This document shows positions 23,508-30,925 of a stretch of DNA of 32,512 nt, one piece after another. The position numbers and the translations under genes were made by a program. Numbering within the stretch: position 1 is the stretch's first letter; each line of letters opens with the position of its first letter. The notes below the pieces were generated by a model. That model saw nothing but the letters and a program-made list of their open reading frames with translations, ran no database searches and was not told the DNA's origin. Origin of the DNA: Ruminococcus sp. UBA3286 (GTDB taxonomy: Bacteria > Bacillota > Clostridia > Oscillospirales > Ruminococcaceae); contig DETO01000080.1 in the NCBI GenBank assembly GCA_002362135.1, positions 1 through 32,512 on the forward strand, in the 5' to 3' direction.

Positions 23508-23876
23508 ATGACTTTAAATCATATTGCCGCGGCGTTCAGCGTACTTTTTCTGATTCTTTGCATCGTTTCGGCGATCACGGAAGCTAATCTTTTCAAAGGC
23601 GCGAAGATACGAAATTTTTTCCGCAGTATCAGGATAAATTTAAGGGAGATCCCTATTCCAGTCATCTTTGCAGCCGCAGTGCTGCCGATAATTTACAGTT
23701 TGATCTTCAAAAATCCCGATATTGCATGGTCAATATTTACTGCCGCTGTATTCGTTGTTTCAGCCGTGATACTTGACGGATTCAGGATATTCGGCAGGCT
23801 GAATTCGCTGAAATGCCGCAAAAGACGCAAACGCGTCGGATTATCAAGAACCTGTCTTCACAAGAAAATCGTGTAG
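23508..23876 (+). CDS. Small membrane protein with element-derived C-terminus
   Basis: This 122-residue protein of unknown function has about three hydrophobic segments (residues ~4-22, ~52-66 and ~74-93), with basic stretches between and after them. GGAG precedes the ATG, 9 bp after lepA. Codons 114-122 (RTCLHKKIV) and the TAG stop lie inside the MITE-like element that starts at 23847. Without the element the frame would end after VGLS at a TGA overlapping the next gene's ATG. The natural protein was therefore probably 113 residues, and the present tail is a transposon-derived addition. Confidence 0.7.
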   Translation: MTLNHIAAAFSVLFLILCIVSAITEANLFKGAKIRNFFRSIRINLREIPIPVIFAAAVLPIIYSLIFKNPDIAWSIFTAAVFVVSAVILDGFRIFGRLNSLKCRKRRKRVGLSRTCLHKKIV

Positions 23877-24007
23877 ATTTTCAAGTAAATTTCGCTGAAG
23901 ACAAGGAAAAAATTTGAAGGAATACTGTCGTATTGCAAGAATTTTTGACGTAGGATTCAGCGAAATTTGCTGAAAAGATGCGCGGGATTCTTGTGAAGAC
24001 AGGTTCT
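23847..24007. mobile_element. 161-bp MITE-like element with 20-bp perfect terminal inverted repeats
   Basis: The ends AGAACCTGTCTTCACAAGAA (23847-23866) and its exact reverse complement (23988-24007) bound an element with no coding capacity. A second perfect 13-bp inverted pair lies inside (23887-23899 with 23956-23968), and a small hairpin AATAC-TGTC-GTATT lies near the centre, so one strand can fold into a long hairpin. GATTATCA occurs directly left (23839-23846) and at 24013-24020 on the right, a candidate 8-bp target duplication offset by five bases. A diverged half copy lies at 3779-3833. The mobilising transposase is not in the window. Confidence 0.85.
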
Positions 24008-24019
24008 AAGGAGATTATC

Positions 24020-24376
24020 ATGAAAAGTATATATACCTGTCCCCATTGCGGGAAAAAATCGTTCAACCCGTGGAAAAAAGCTTTCGCAGGTCAGCTGAAT
24101 TCTCCCGGAAAAGTATGTATCGAATGCGGAAGAAAATGCGTAAACGGCAAAAATGCAACTATTTTCAACGCCGTCTACTGTCTCATCGCATTTGCCCTCG
24201 TGGTCATAATCTATCTGAAAGCCCCTGATATGGCAGGAACTTCCCTCGATTGGGTACACTATTACGAATGGTTCATCAATCTCGGACTTCTGGCTTCAAT
24301 GTGGCTCGTTCCAAAACTGGTCAACGCATTCTTTTTCAGCCTCGCCCCCGCTATCAGAATAGACGCCGTAAAATGA
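24020..24376 (+). CDS. Zinc-ribbon membrane protein
   Basis: The 118-residue protein starts with a four-cysteine zinc ribbon, CPHCGKK (C7, C10) and CIECGRK (~33, 36), followed by two hydrophobic segments (~residues 48-66 and ~84-105). Function is unknown. The ATG at 24020 has AAGGAG six bases before it; that site lies immediately outside the MITE-like element. The stop overlaps hemW (ATGA). A longer reading frame from 23978 begins inside the element and is not credible. Confidence 0.8.
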   Translation: MKSIYTCPHCGKKSFNPWKKAFAGQLNSPGKVCIECGRKCVNGKNATIFNAVYCLIAFALVVIIYLKAPDMAGTSLDWVHYYEWFINLGLLASMWLVPKLVNAFFFSLAPAIRIDAVK

Positions 24377-25467
24377 ACACCCTCGGAATCTATATCCACG
24401 TTCCGTTTTGCGGAAGGAAATGCAGCTACTGCGACTTTTATTCGCTGAACTACAATAAAAATAACGCAGATCTTTATCTGCGCTCCGTGCTGAGAAATAT
24501 ACAATATTATTCCGACAGATCGCGCATTGTCGATACCGTTTATTTCGGCGGCGGTACTCCGTCGCTTCTGCCTGCGGAAAGTATTGCGCAAATGATAGAC
24601 GAAATCAAAAAATGCTTCCGACTTTCGGAAAATGTTGAGATCACGCTGGAAGCAAATCCCAATACCCTGACTCCCGATAAACTTCGGCAGCTTCGCGATA
24701 ATGGCGTGAACCGACTTTCGATAGGCGTTCAGTCAATGATCGACAGCGAACTGAAATTTCTCGGAAGAACTCATACCGCAGACCGCGCAAAAAAAGCCGT
24801 TCTCGATGCCGCTGAGGCAGGATTCCGCAATATTTCGTGCGATCTTATGATCGCGCTGCCGTATCAGACTGCGGAATCCGTGGAGTTTTCCATAAACGAA
24901 CTGGCTGCTCTTCCCGTAGACCATATTTCTGCTTATATGTTGACTATCGAGGACGGAACAGCCTTTGACAAGCAGAATATCCGTGATATCATGCCCGACG
25001 AAGATTTGACTGCGGAACTTTACCTTAGCATGATCAACTGCCTAAAGGAAAAAGGCTTTGAACAGTATGAGATCTCAAATTTCGCGAAAAACGGCTTCGA
25101 GAGCCGCCATAACTGCCGATACTGGAAATGCCTCGACTATATTGGTATAGGCCCTGCCGCCCATTCCTGCTATAACGGAAAACGTTTTGCCGTCATGCCG
25201 AATTTGAAGGAATTTATTGACGCGACTCATCAGAAAATTTATATAACCGACGAGTCGCCCTGCGGATTCAAGGAATCCGCAATGCTGCGGCTTAGACTTG
25301 CCGAGGGACTGAATATCGGCGAATGCGGTGAAAAATCGGAAGATATCTTAAAAAAAATCCCGACGCTCCAAAAAGCAGGATACGTCACATATGAAGACGG
25401 CAAGCTCGCTCTTACTGCAAAGGGATTTCTCATGTCGAATTCCATAATCGAATATCTGATCTTTTAA
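24373..25467 (+). CDS. hemW: Radical SAM heme chaperone HemW
   Basis: The 364-residue protein begins MNTLGIYIHVPFCGRKCSYC, with the radical SAM motif C-x3-C-x2-C followed by Asp-Phe. True coproporphyrinogen oxidase HemN has a fourth cysteine there, so this is the HemW type, which delivers heme rather than making it. Other family features: VYFGGGTPSLL, EANPNTLT, RLSIGVQSM and the C-terminal HemN_C region (MLRLRLAEGLN). The ATG overlaps the previous stop. A terminator follows inside the convergent sigF gene. Confidence 0.95.
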   Translation: MNTLGIYIHVPFCGRKCSYCDFYSLNYNKNNADLYLRSVLRNIQYYSDRSRIVDTVYFGGGTPSLLPAESIAQMIDEIKKCFRLSENVEITLEANPNTLTPDKLRQLRDNGVNRLSIGVQSMIDSELKFLGRTHTADRAKKAVLDAAEAGFRNISCDLMIALPYQTAESVEFSINELAALPVDHISAYMLTIEDGTAFDKQNIRDIMPDEDLTAELYLSMINCLKEKGFEQYEISNFAKNGFESRHNCRYWKCLDYIGIGPAAHSCYNGKRFAVMPNLKEFIDATHQKIYITDESPCGFKESAMLRLRLAEGLNIGECGEKSEDILKKIPTLQKAGYVTYEDGKLALTAKGFLMSNSIIEYLIF

Positions 25468-25471
25468 AAAT

Positions 25472-26131
25472 TTATTCCAGAAGCTCCTGCCGCATTTGCA
25501 TCAGGAGCTTTTTTTCGCGCCTTGAGACCTGCACCTGCGTTATTCCCAGAATCGCGGCGGTCTTTGCCTGCGTAAGATTTTTGAAATACCGCAATTCAAG
25601 CAGCATTCTGTCGTTGTCGGGCAGCGCGAGTATTATCTGACGAAGCGCGAGAAGATCGACTATATTCTCGTCGGGCGCTTCCACGGGGACATCAAGCTGA
25701 CCCTCGCCATCGTCGGAAGCCGTCAGCGAAAGAAGAGGCTGCGCCGAACACAATGCCTCCGCAATATCTGATTCGGCTTCGCCGGTTATCTCCGCAAGTT
25801 CGCTGATAGTCGGCTCTCTTCCCTCGCGCTGGCTGAATTCTCCGCATATCTTCTGCAATTTCATCGAAAGTTCCTTTAAGCCGCGGCTGATGCGTATGCT
25901 GCCGCCGTCGCGGAAAAGCCGCTTGATCTCGCCCAGAATCACGGGTACTGCATAAGTTGAAAATTTTACGCCCCTGTTGGTATCAAACGCTTTCACAGCT
26001 TTCAGAAGTCCGAGACAGCCTGCGGAATATAAATCTTCATACTCTATTCCTCTGCCCCTGAAACGATTGGCGCAGAGATGAACGAGTCCGAGATTTTCCT
26101 CCGCAAGAGGCTGCTTTGTCTCAGCTGCCAT
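25472..26131 (-). CDS. sigF: Sporulation RNA polymerase sigma factor SigF
   Basis: This 219-residue sigma-70 family factor is of the SigF/SigG/SigB type. Region 2 is NLGLVHLCANRFRGRGIEYEDLY then GCLGLLKAV and KFSTYAVPVILGEIKR; region 3 is ISRGLKELSMKLQ; region 4 is DNRMLLELRYFKNLTQ with HTH AAILGITQVQVSRREKK. It directs forespore transcription after septation. The spoIIAA-spoIIAB context decides SigF over SigG. It is about 35 residues shorter at the N-terminus than B. subtilis SigF. The start ATG at 26131 overlaps spoIIAB by 11 bp. The 3' end of the gene contains the terminator of hemW. Confidence 0.94.
   Translation of the reverse strand: MAAETKQPLAEENLGLVHLCANRFRGRGIEYEDLYSAGCLGLLKAVKAFDTNRGVKFSTYAVPVILGEIKRLFRDGGSIRISRGLKELSMKLQKICGEFSQREGREPTISELAEITGEAESDIAEALCSAQPLLSLTASDDGEGQLDVPVEAPDENIVDLLALRQIILALPDNDRMLLELRYFKNLTQAKTAAILGITQVQVSRREKKLLMQMRQELLE
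25481..25515 (+). terminator. hemW terminator inside the sigF coding end
   Basis: A 9-bp stem, AAGCTCCTG (25481-25489) with CAGGAGCTT (25502-25510), has a 12-nt loop and seven T on the plus strand. It ends hemW transcription but lies within the last codons of the convergent sigF gene. Confidence 0.85.
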
Positions 26132-26558
26132 GTACGCTCAACCTCTTCCGCATGATGACCGAAGTTCCCTTGTCCTTGCGGCTTTTCACGGTCAGCTTGT
26201 CCATAAACGATTCCATTACCGAAAATCCCAGCCCCGACCGCTCCTCCTCAGGCGCGGTGGTGAACAGCGGTTCCATAGCCTGCTTTACGTCGGGTATTCC
26301 GCAGCCGTTATCTTTGATTTTTATGTATATTTCGCGGTTTTCCATTAATTTCACGGTCAGTTCTATTTTCCCCTGCGTACCTCTGTATCCATGCACGATG
26401 CAGTTTGTTACCGCCTCGGAAACAGCCGTCCGAATGTCGGCAAGTTCTTCAACGGTGGGGTCAGCCTGTATCACAAACGACGAAACAGCCGCTCTCGCTG
26501 CCGCTTCATTAACCGAAAGAGACGGCATAACAAATTTTATTTCATTTACAACTTTCAT
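26121..26558 (-). CDS. spoIIAB: Anti-sigma F factor SpoIIAB
   Basis: This 145-residue GHKL-type kinase binds and inhibits SigF and phosphorylates SpoIIAA. The ATPase motifs are EAVTNCIVHGY (N box), KDNGCGIPD (G1) and RSGLGFSVMESFMD (G2). The length equals that of the B. subtilis protein. GGTGA precedes the ATG, 9 bp after spoIIAA. Confidence 0.95.
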   Translation of the reverse strand: MKVVNEIKFVMPSLSVNEAAARAAVSSFVIQADPTVEELADIRTAVSEAVTNCIVHGYRGTQGKIELTVKLMENREIYIKIKDNGCGIPDVKQAMEPLFTTAPEEERSGLGFSVMESFMDKLTVKSRKDKGTSVIMRKRLSVHGS

Positions 26559-26567
26559 TTTTTCACC

Positions 26568-26873
26568 TCATATGATCTTTACTATGCGATCTATCCCGGC
26601 CAGTTTCAGCACACGGCGTATATACGGCTGCGGTCTACGTATCTCCAGTCTGCCGCCGCATTCTTTCAGCAGCTTGTATCTGCCTATGATCAGCCCTATC
26701 CCCGAACTGTCCATAAAAGTGATATTGCCGAGGTCTATCGCGAGAGTTTCGGGCTGCATCGTTATGACGAATTTATCAAGTTCCTCTCTCAGCGATTTCG
26801 CCGTGTGATGATCTATCTCCCCTTTTATCACCGCGATAGCCGCTCCGTTTTCGGATTTTATGTCCAACTTCAT
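26568..26873 (-). CDS. spoIIAA: Anti-sigma F factor antagonist SpoIIAA
   Basis: This 101-residue STAS-domain protein releases SigF from SpoIIAB when dephosphorylated. The phosphorylation-site motif is FMDSSGIGLIIGRY, where the second Ser corresponds to the regulated serine. I choose the ATG at 26873, preceded by AGGAGGAAGC; a start at 26906 would add eleven residues upstream of that ribosome site. It is the first gene of the operon. Confidence 0.95.
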   Translation of the reverse strand: MKLDIKSENGAAIAVIKGEIDHHTAKSLREELDKFVITMQPETLAIDLGNITFMDSSGIGLIIGRYKLLKECGGRLEIRRPQPYIRRVLKLAGIDRIVKII

Positions 26874-26901
26874 ACGCTTCCTCCTTTTTGTTCTGCCGCA
26901 A

Positions 26902-26950
26902 ATCAATTTTTACTTGTTAAGGCAAAAATTGATCTCTGCCTTAAAGTATA
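26902..26950 (-). promoter_or_regulatory. spoIIAA leader with overlapping inverted repeats
   Basis: On the minus strand a TATACT -10-like hexamer (26950-26945) is followed at once by TTAAGGCA, whose partner TGCCTTAA lies 12 bases on (26924-26917). The loop contains ATCAATTTT, which pairs perfectly with AAAATTGAT at 26910-26902. The two stems either exclude each other or form an H-type pseudoknot ahead of the spoIIAA ribosome site. No clear -35 or sigma-H box was found. Confidence 0.45.
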
Positions 26951-27016
26951 TCATTGAAGCGAAAAAATAATTGTCGAAACGCAAAAAAAATTTGCAGAAT
27001 TTTTTCGTGTTTGATG

Positions 27017-27045
27017 TTGAAAATCATCATCTTTAATGATATAAT
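27017..27045 (+). promoter_or_regulatory. Promoter of the flavin-reductase-like gene
   Basis: TTGAAA (27017-27022) and TATAAT (27040-27045) are separated by 17 bp, directly before a palindromic repeat and 69 bp upstream of the start codon. Confidence 0.7.
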
Positions 27046-27047
27046 AA

Positions 27048-27094
27048 TTGTATAGGCAACACCGCTTGATCTTTATGCGATGTTGCCTATACAA
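27048..27094 (+). repeat. GGCAACACCGC palindromic repeat in a 5' leader
   Basis: Perfect 14-bp inverted repeats, TTGTATAGGCAACA (27048-27061) and its complement (27081-27094), are extended inward by CGC/GCG after one mismatch. It shares AGGCAACACCGC with the tig-leader repeat and, like it, starts just after a -10 hexamer. Confidence 0.75.
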
Positions 27095-27113
27095 AACTTA
27101 TATGGAGGATCTT

Positions 27114-27716
27114 ATGTCAAAGCAATTCTGGAAAGGAAGCGCAATGCTTGCTCCTGTTCCCGCGGCTCTTGTGACCTGCGGCAATATGGAAAAGTCGAAC
27201 ATTTTAACAATAGGCTGGACAGGCATAGTCTGCACACGCCCGCCTATGACTTATATTTCAGTCCGCCCCGAACGTTTTTCCCATGATATTATCATGGATT
27301 CGGGCGAATTCGTCATTAATCTCACGACCTCCGCAATGGTCAGGGAAACCGACTTCTGCGGTGTAAAGAGCGGTCGCGATATTGATAAATTCGCCGCCTG
27401 CGGATTTCATGCCGTGCCTGCCGTAAAAGTTTCTGCGCCGCTTATTGAGGAATCGCCTGTCAGTATTGAGTGCAAAGTAACGGAAAGTAAGCTTCTCGGC
27501 AGTCATACGATGTTTCTTGCGGAGATAGTCGGGATAGACGCTGACGAAAAATTCATCGACAGCAAGGGCAAGCTTAATCTACAGCAATGCGGTCTTGCCG
27601 CTTACGCTCACGGCGAATATTTCGCACTTGGAAGAAAATTGGGGGATTTCGGATTTTCCGTGCGGAAAAAGAAGAAGCGTAAGCCTGCTCCCGATAAAAA
27701 GCAAAAAACACATTAA
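27114..27716 (+). CDS. Flavin reductase-like, FMN-binding protein
   Basis: The 200-residue protein belongs to the flavin reductase domain / FMN-binding split-barrel family (DIM6/NTAB type): PVPAALVTCGN, NILTIGWTGIVCTRPPMTYISVRPERFS and GEFVINLTT are typical of the FMN-binding N-terminal part. Members reduce flavin or act as small flavoproteins; the substrate here is unknown. The C-terminus is a short lysine-rich tail (KKKKRK). I choose the ATG at 27114, with GGAGG 6 bases upstream; longer reading frames start inside the palindromic repeat. Confidence 0.9.
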   Translation: MSKQFWKGSAMLAPVPAALVTCGNMEKSNILTIGWTGIVCTRPPMTYISVRPERFSHDIIMDSGEFVINLTTSAMVRETDFCGVKSGRDIDKFAACGFHAVPAVKVSAPLIEESPVSIECKVTESKLLGSHTMFLAEIVGIDADEKFIDSKGKLNLQQCGLAAYAHGEYFALGRKLGDFGFSVRKKKKRKPAPDKKQKTH

Positions 27717-27722
27717 TTAAAT

Positions 27723-28061
27723 CTATGTGGCTATATCTTCGATAAACTGCTGTAATTCGCGGTCGCTTTCTATAATGATACCATTCGTAAGCTGATCGCG
27801 GTCATATTCCGAAAGCAAGCTGAAATCGTAATCGATTATCCTGTACGGCACTTCGCTTTTTCCGCGGAATACGCCTATCTTTCCATTGTATTCCCGAACA
27901 GTACATTCAGCTATCGGAAGATCGGGAACGCTGTCCGCCGCTTTCATTGCGGTTTTCTGCCGCTGAATAGACTGCCCGAGAGTGCAGATGACTATAAAGC
28001 CCGATATCGTTATGGCTGTCATGAGAAGAAGAAATATCCGCTTATCAAGAGATCGCATCAT
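27723..28061 (-). CDS. BofC C-terminal-domain-like membrane protein
   Basis: The 112-residue protein has an N-terminal transmembrane anchor (residues ~9-29) and an extracytoplasmic domain with VREYNGKIGVFRG, then LLSEYDRDQLTNGI and LQQFIEDIAT. This layout matches small clostridial proteins carrying a BofC C-terminal domain; BofC in Bacillus controls a sporulation signalling protease. The nearby spoIIA operon is suggestive, but function is unproven. AAAGGAG lies 8 bases before the ATG at 28061. Its stop is 6 bp from the convergent flavin-reductase stop. Confidence 0.7.
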   Translation of the reverse strand: MMRSLDKRIFLLLMTAITISGFIVICTLGQSIQRQKTAMKAADSVPDLPIAECTVREYNGKIGVFRGKSEVPYRIIDYDFSLLSEYDRDQLTNGIIIESDRELQQFIEDIAT

Positions 28062-28161
28062 AATTATTACTCCTTTGCTTGAAATATTTTCTGAATTTCT
28101 GCATTTAATATCCCCTAATTTTGCTAAAATATACAAATCCAAAAAAAATTTTCCAATACTA

Positions 28162-28190
28162 TTAACAAACGAGTAAAATTGTGGTATAAT
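28162..28190 (+). promoter_or_regulatory. Promoter of the class A PBP gene
   Basis: TTAACA (28162-28167) and TATAAT (28185-28190) are 17 bp apart with TG one base before the -10. The leader that follows (28197-28282) carries AAAGGAG at 28237-28243 and a hairpin GACCGC/GCGGTT (28249-28269). Confidence 0.7.
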
Positions 28191-28282
28191 ATATTATGTC
28201 TAATTCTATAAACCTGCTATGACTATTATATAACAGAAAGGAGACGCTGACCGCTGTATTAAGGCGGTTCGGCAATGACACA

Positions 28283-30841
28283 ATGGCTAAATCAAAACGT
28301 GACGGCGAACGCAGACGTTTGAGTATCCCTTACGACGACGAACCTGCGCCCGAAAAAAAACATCATCGCAAAAAAAAGAAGAAAAAAAGCAAGCTTCTAT
28401 GGTTCGTAAAAAAACTCTGTACGGCAATAGTCACCACACTCCTCTCCCTTTTCCTTATTATGGTGATCACCGGTACTATTGTTACCACGGCTCTTACGGT
28501 GTATGTCCTCGACTTTATGGACGAGTCCACCAACATTACTCTTGCGGAACTTGAATCGGGAAGTGATACCTATTTTTACGGCACGGAGATCGACGAAAAC
28601 GGCGAGGAGCAAATGGTAGTCCTCAAAGAGCTGAAAACCGACGTTCAGCGTATTCCCGTTTCGATCGACCGAATCCCTCAGCATGTGCGCGACGCATTCG
28701 TTTATACCGAAGACGAAAGATTTTACATTCATGACGGCGTTGACTATAAGCGTACATTTTCCGCCTTTTTGAATATGTTCCTGCATTTCTACAATACAAA
28801 TCAGGGCGGTTCTACCATAACTCAGCAGCTTATCAAAAACCTTACGGGCGATACGGAGCAGACTCCGCAGCGTAAGATACGTGAAATTTTTGCGGCGATG
28901 CAGCTGGAAAAAACTTATTCCAAAGATGAGATCCTCGAAGAATATCTGAATTATATCGGTTTCGGCGGCCCTATCAACGGAATACAGCTTGCATCTACGA
29001 GATATTTCGGAAAAAACGTTGAAGATCTGACGGTTCCCGAAGCGGCTGTTCTTGCGGCTATTCCCAAAAGCCCGAACGAGTACGGCCCTTTCGTGGAAAC
29101 CGAGGACGATGACGGAAACGTTATAATCAACGGAAAAGCCAATAATAAGACGCGTCAGGAATACGTTCTCTGGCAGATGTACAATAACGGCGCAATTACT
29201 TACGACGAGTATCAGGAATACCTTGCGGAAAAAATATTGTACACAGATTCGGAAGAATACAAAAAACTCCACCCCGAAGTCAATCTTCAGGAAATGGAAA
29301 ACGAGCAGAATGCCTACACATGGGAAGTCGACGCCATGATGTTTGAGGCGGCAGGCTACCTTATGGATATGTACAACATAGACGAGCAGGAAGCCATAAA
29401 CCGCATAAACAAGGGCGGATACAGAATCTACTCGACCGTTGACAAGAAAATGCAGAATTATATCGAAGAAAAATTCCTCGATATAAACAATATTGTCGAA
29501 GAATGGACGGTTAAAAAATGGGCTGATCTCGACGGCGACGGCGAAGCGGAAGAATATCTCCCTCACATAGCGTTCGTAGCCCTCCGATACGACGGCTCGG
29601 TAATGGCGCAGGTCGGCAACTGGGGCCCTAAAACGCACTCTCTTGTCACAAACTACGCTAACCGCGATGCGCGACAGGTCGGCTCTACTATGAAGCCTGT
29701 AGCTGCTTATGGTCTGGGAATCGAATCCGATCACATTCATTGGGGAAGCGTTTATTACAATCTCCCGCTTGATCATGTAAAGGACGAAAACGGCAAACCG
29801 TGGCCTTTCAACTACGGAAGAGCACCAGGCGACGGCTCGCGGAATTTCGTATACTACTATCTGCAAAAATCATTCAATACGGTTCCGGCGCAGCTTGTAG
29901 ATGAGATGACTCCTGAAGCTGTATATAAATTCTGTACCGAACAGCTCGGTCTTGAACTTGATGAGCAGGACAAAGATCTTTCGCCTCTCGCACTTGGCGG
30001 TCTTACCTACGGAATTACGCTGCAAAACCTTGTAAATGCATATCTCCCCTACGGAAACAAAGGTATTTACAACAAAGCGCATATAATCTCAAAAATTGAG
30101 GACGCAAATCATCAGATACTTGTGGATAATACTACAGGTGCAGACGCTATTCAGGCTGTTTCCGAAGAGACCGCATGGGTAATGAACAGACTTATCAAGA
30201 ACGTTGTTGATAATGGTACAGGTTCGGCGGCTCGGCTTTCAAACAAGGTCGTTATCGGTAAAACAGGTACGACTGAAAACTGGTACGATCTCGCATTCGT
30301 CGGAATGACACGTGATTTCGCCAGCGGTATTACTATCGGTTATCAATACAACAATGAAGCCCTTGAACTTAATATGGGACTCCAGTCGGCTCAGATATGG
30401 AACAGGGTCATCGGCGAATACGCCAATACCAACTTCCCTGATACGGGCGCTGATTTTGATCCATGCCCTTCTGTTATTCAGGCTTCAATGTGTACGGCTA
30501 CCGGTATGATAGCAGGCCCGAACTGTCCAAAGGGCATTACAGGTTACTGGAAATCCACCAATGCTCCTTATTGCGACGGCGCACATTATGTTCCGTCAAA
30601 TAACAATAACGGCGATCAGAATAACGATACAAGCAATGGCGGAGATACTTCGAATGAAGGCGGCAATAACGGCGGAGGAAATACTGATCCCACTACAGGC
30701 GGCGATCCCAACAGCGGAGGAAACACTGATCCCACTACGGGCGGCGATCCCAATGGCGGCGGAAATACCGATCCCGGTGCCGGCGGCGGCGATGACCCGA
30801 ATACAGGCGGCGGTGCAGGCGAACCCAATACCCCCGAATAA
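28283..30841 (+). CDS. Class A penicillin-binding protein (PBP1A type)
   Basis: This 852-residue bifunctional enzyme polymerises and cross-links peptidoglycan. It has a very basic cytoplasmic N-terminus, a transmembrane segment (~residues 45-75), a GT51 transglycosylase domain (catalytic Glu in YTEDERFY; QGGSTITQQLIKNL; EEYLNYIGFGGPINGI) and a transpeptidase domain with STMK (in RQVGSTMKPVAAYG), SFN and KTGTT. The last ~80 residues are a Gly/Asn/Asp/Pro/Thr-rich tail with 14-residue repeats. No ribosome site lies at normal distance from the ATG: AAAGGAG is 39 bases upstream with a hairpin between them. A closer AAGGCGG fits a 15-codon out-of-frame ATG at 28275 better. Confidence 0.94.
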   Translation: MAKSKRDGERRRLSIPYDDEPAPEKKHHRKKKKKKSKLLWFVKKLCTAIVTTLLSLFLIMVITGTIVTTALTVYVLDFMDESTNITLAELESGSDTYFYGTEIDENGEEQMVVLKELKTDVQRIPVSIDRIPQHVRDAFVYTEDERFYIHDGVDYKRTFSAFLNMFLHFYNTNQGGSTITQQLIKNLTGDTEQTPQRKIREIFAAMQLEKTYSKDEILEEYLNYIGFGGPINGIQLASTRYFGKNVEDLTVPEAAVLAAIPKSPNEYGPFVETEDDDGNVIINGKANNKTRQEYVLWQMYNNGAITYDEYQEYLAEKILYTDSEEYKKLHPEVNLQEMENEQNAYTWEVDAMMFEAAGYLMDMYNIDEQEAINRINKGGYRIYSTVDKKMQNYIEEKFLDINNIVEEWTVKKWADLDGDGEAEEYLPHIAFVALRYDGSVMAQVGNWGPKTHSLVTNYANRDARQVGSTMKPVAAYGLGIESDHIHWGSVYYNLPLDHVKDENGKPWPFNYGRAPGDGSRNFVYYYLQKSFNTVPAQLVDEMTPEAVYKFCTEQLGLELDEQDKDLSPLALGGLTYGITLQNLVNAYLPYGNKGIYNKAHIISKIEDANHQILVDNTTGADAIQAVSEETAWVMNRLIKNVVDNGTGSAARLSNKVVIGKTGTTENWYDLAFVGMTRDFASGITIGYQYNNEALELNMGLQSAQIWNRVIGEYANTNFPDTGADFDPCPSVIQASMCTATGMIAGPNCPKGITGYWKSTNAPYCDGAHYVPSNNNNGDQNNDTSNGGDTSNEGGNNGGGNTDPTTGGDPNSGGNTDPTTGGDPNGGGNTDPGAGGGDDPNTGGGAGEPNTPE
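30674..30781 (+). repeat. 42-bp in-frame tandem repeat in the PBP tail
   Basis: Two near-identical 42-bp units (30674-30715 and 30716-30757) and a partial third encode GGNTDPTTGGDPN(S/G). Such repeats can change copy number by slippage. The encoded tail is probably a flexible, wall-spanning linker. Confidence 0.85.
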
Positions 30842-30861
30842 TTCGTAAAAATCCAAATAAA

Positions 30862-30892
30862 AGAGCCTGTTCATGCATAATGAACAGGCTCT
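30862..30892. terminator. Perfect 13-bp hairpin after the PBP gene
   Basis: AGAGCCTGTTCAT (30862-30874) and ATGAACAGGCTCT (30880-30892) form a perfect stem with a 5-nt loop. The plus-strand flank is A-rich, not T-rich, so it is a poor plus-strand terminator; the minus strand has a TTTT tail. It may be a weak terminator, a processing hairpin, or a short repeat: its AG(A)(G/A)CCTGT start resembles the MITE terminus. Confidence 0.45.
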
Positions 30893-30925
30893 AAATGAAA
30901 ATAAAGGAATTGAACAGGTGATAAA

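Noticed and set aside
23847..24007. Element considered as a Rho-independent terminator or a CRISPR-like repeat
   Set aside because: The 20-bp ends are 121 bp apart with a second internal pair and no T-run; there is only one intact copy and no spacers.
28397..29866. 489-codon open frame on the minus strand inside the PBP gene
   Set aside because: No domain is recognisable and no ribosome site is present; the opposite strand encodes an unmistakable PBP with all catalytic motifs.
30674..30781. 42-bp repeat considered as a CRISPR array
   Set aside because: Units are contiguous, in frame and encode a Gly/Asn/Thr-rich protein tail.
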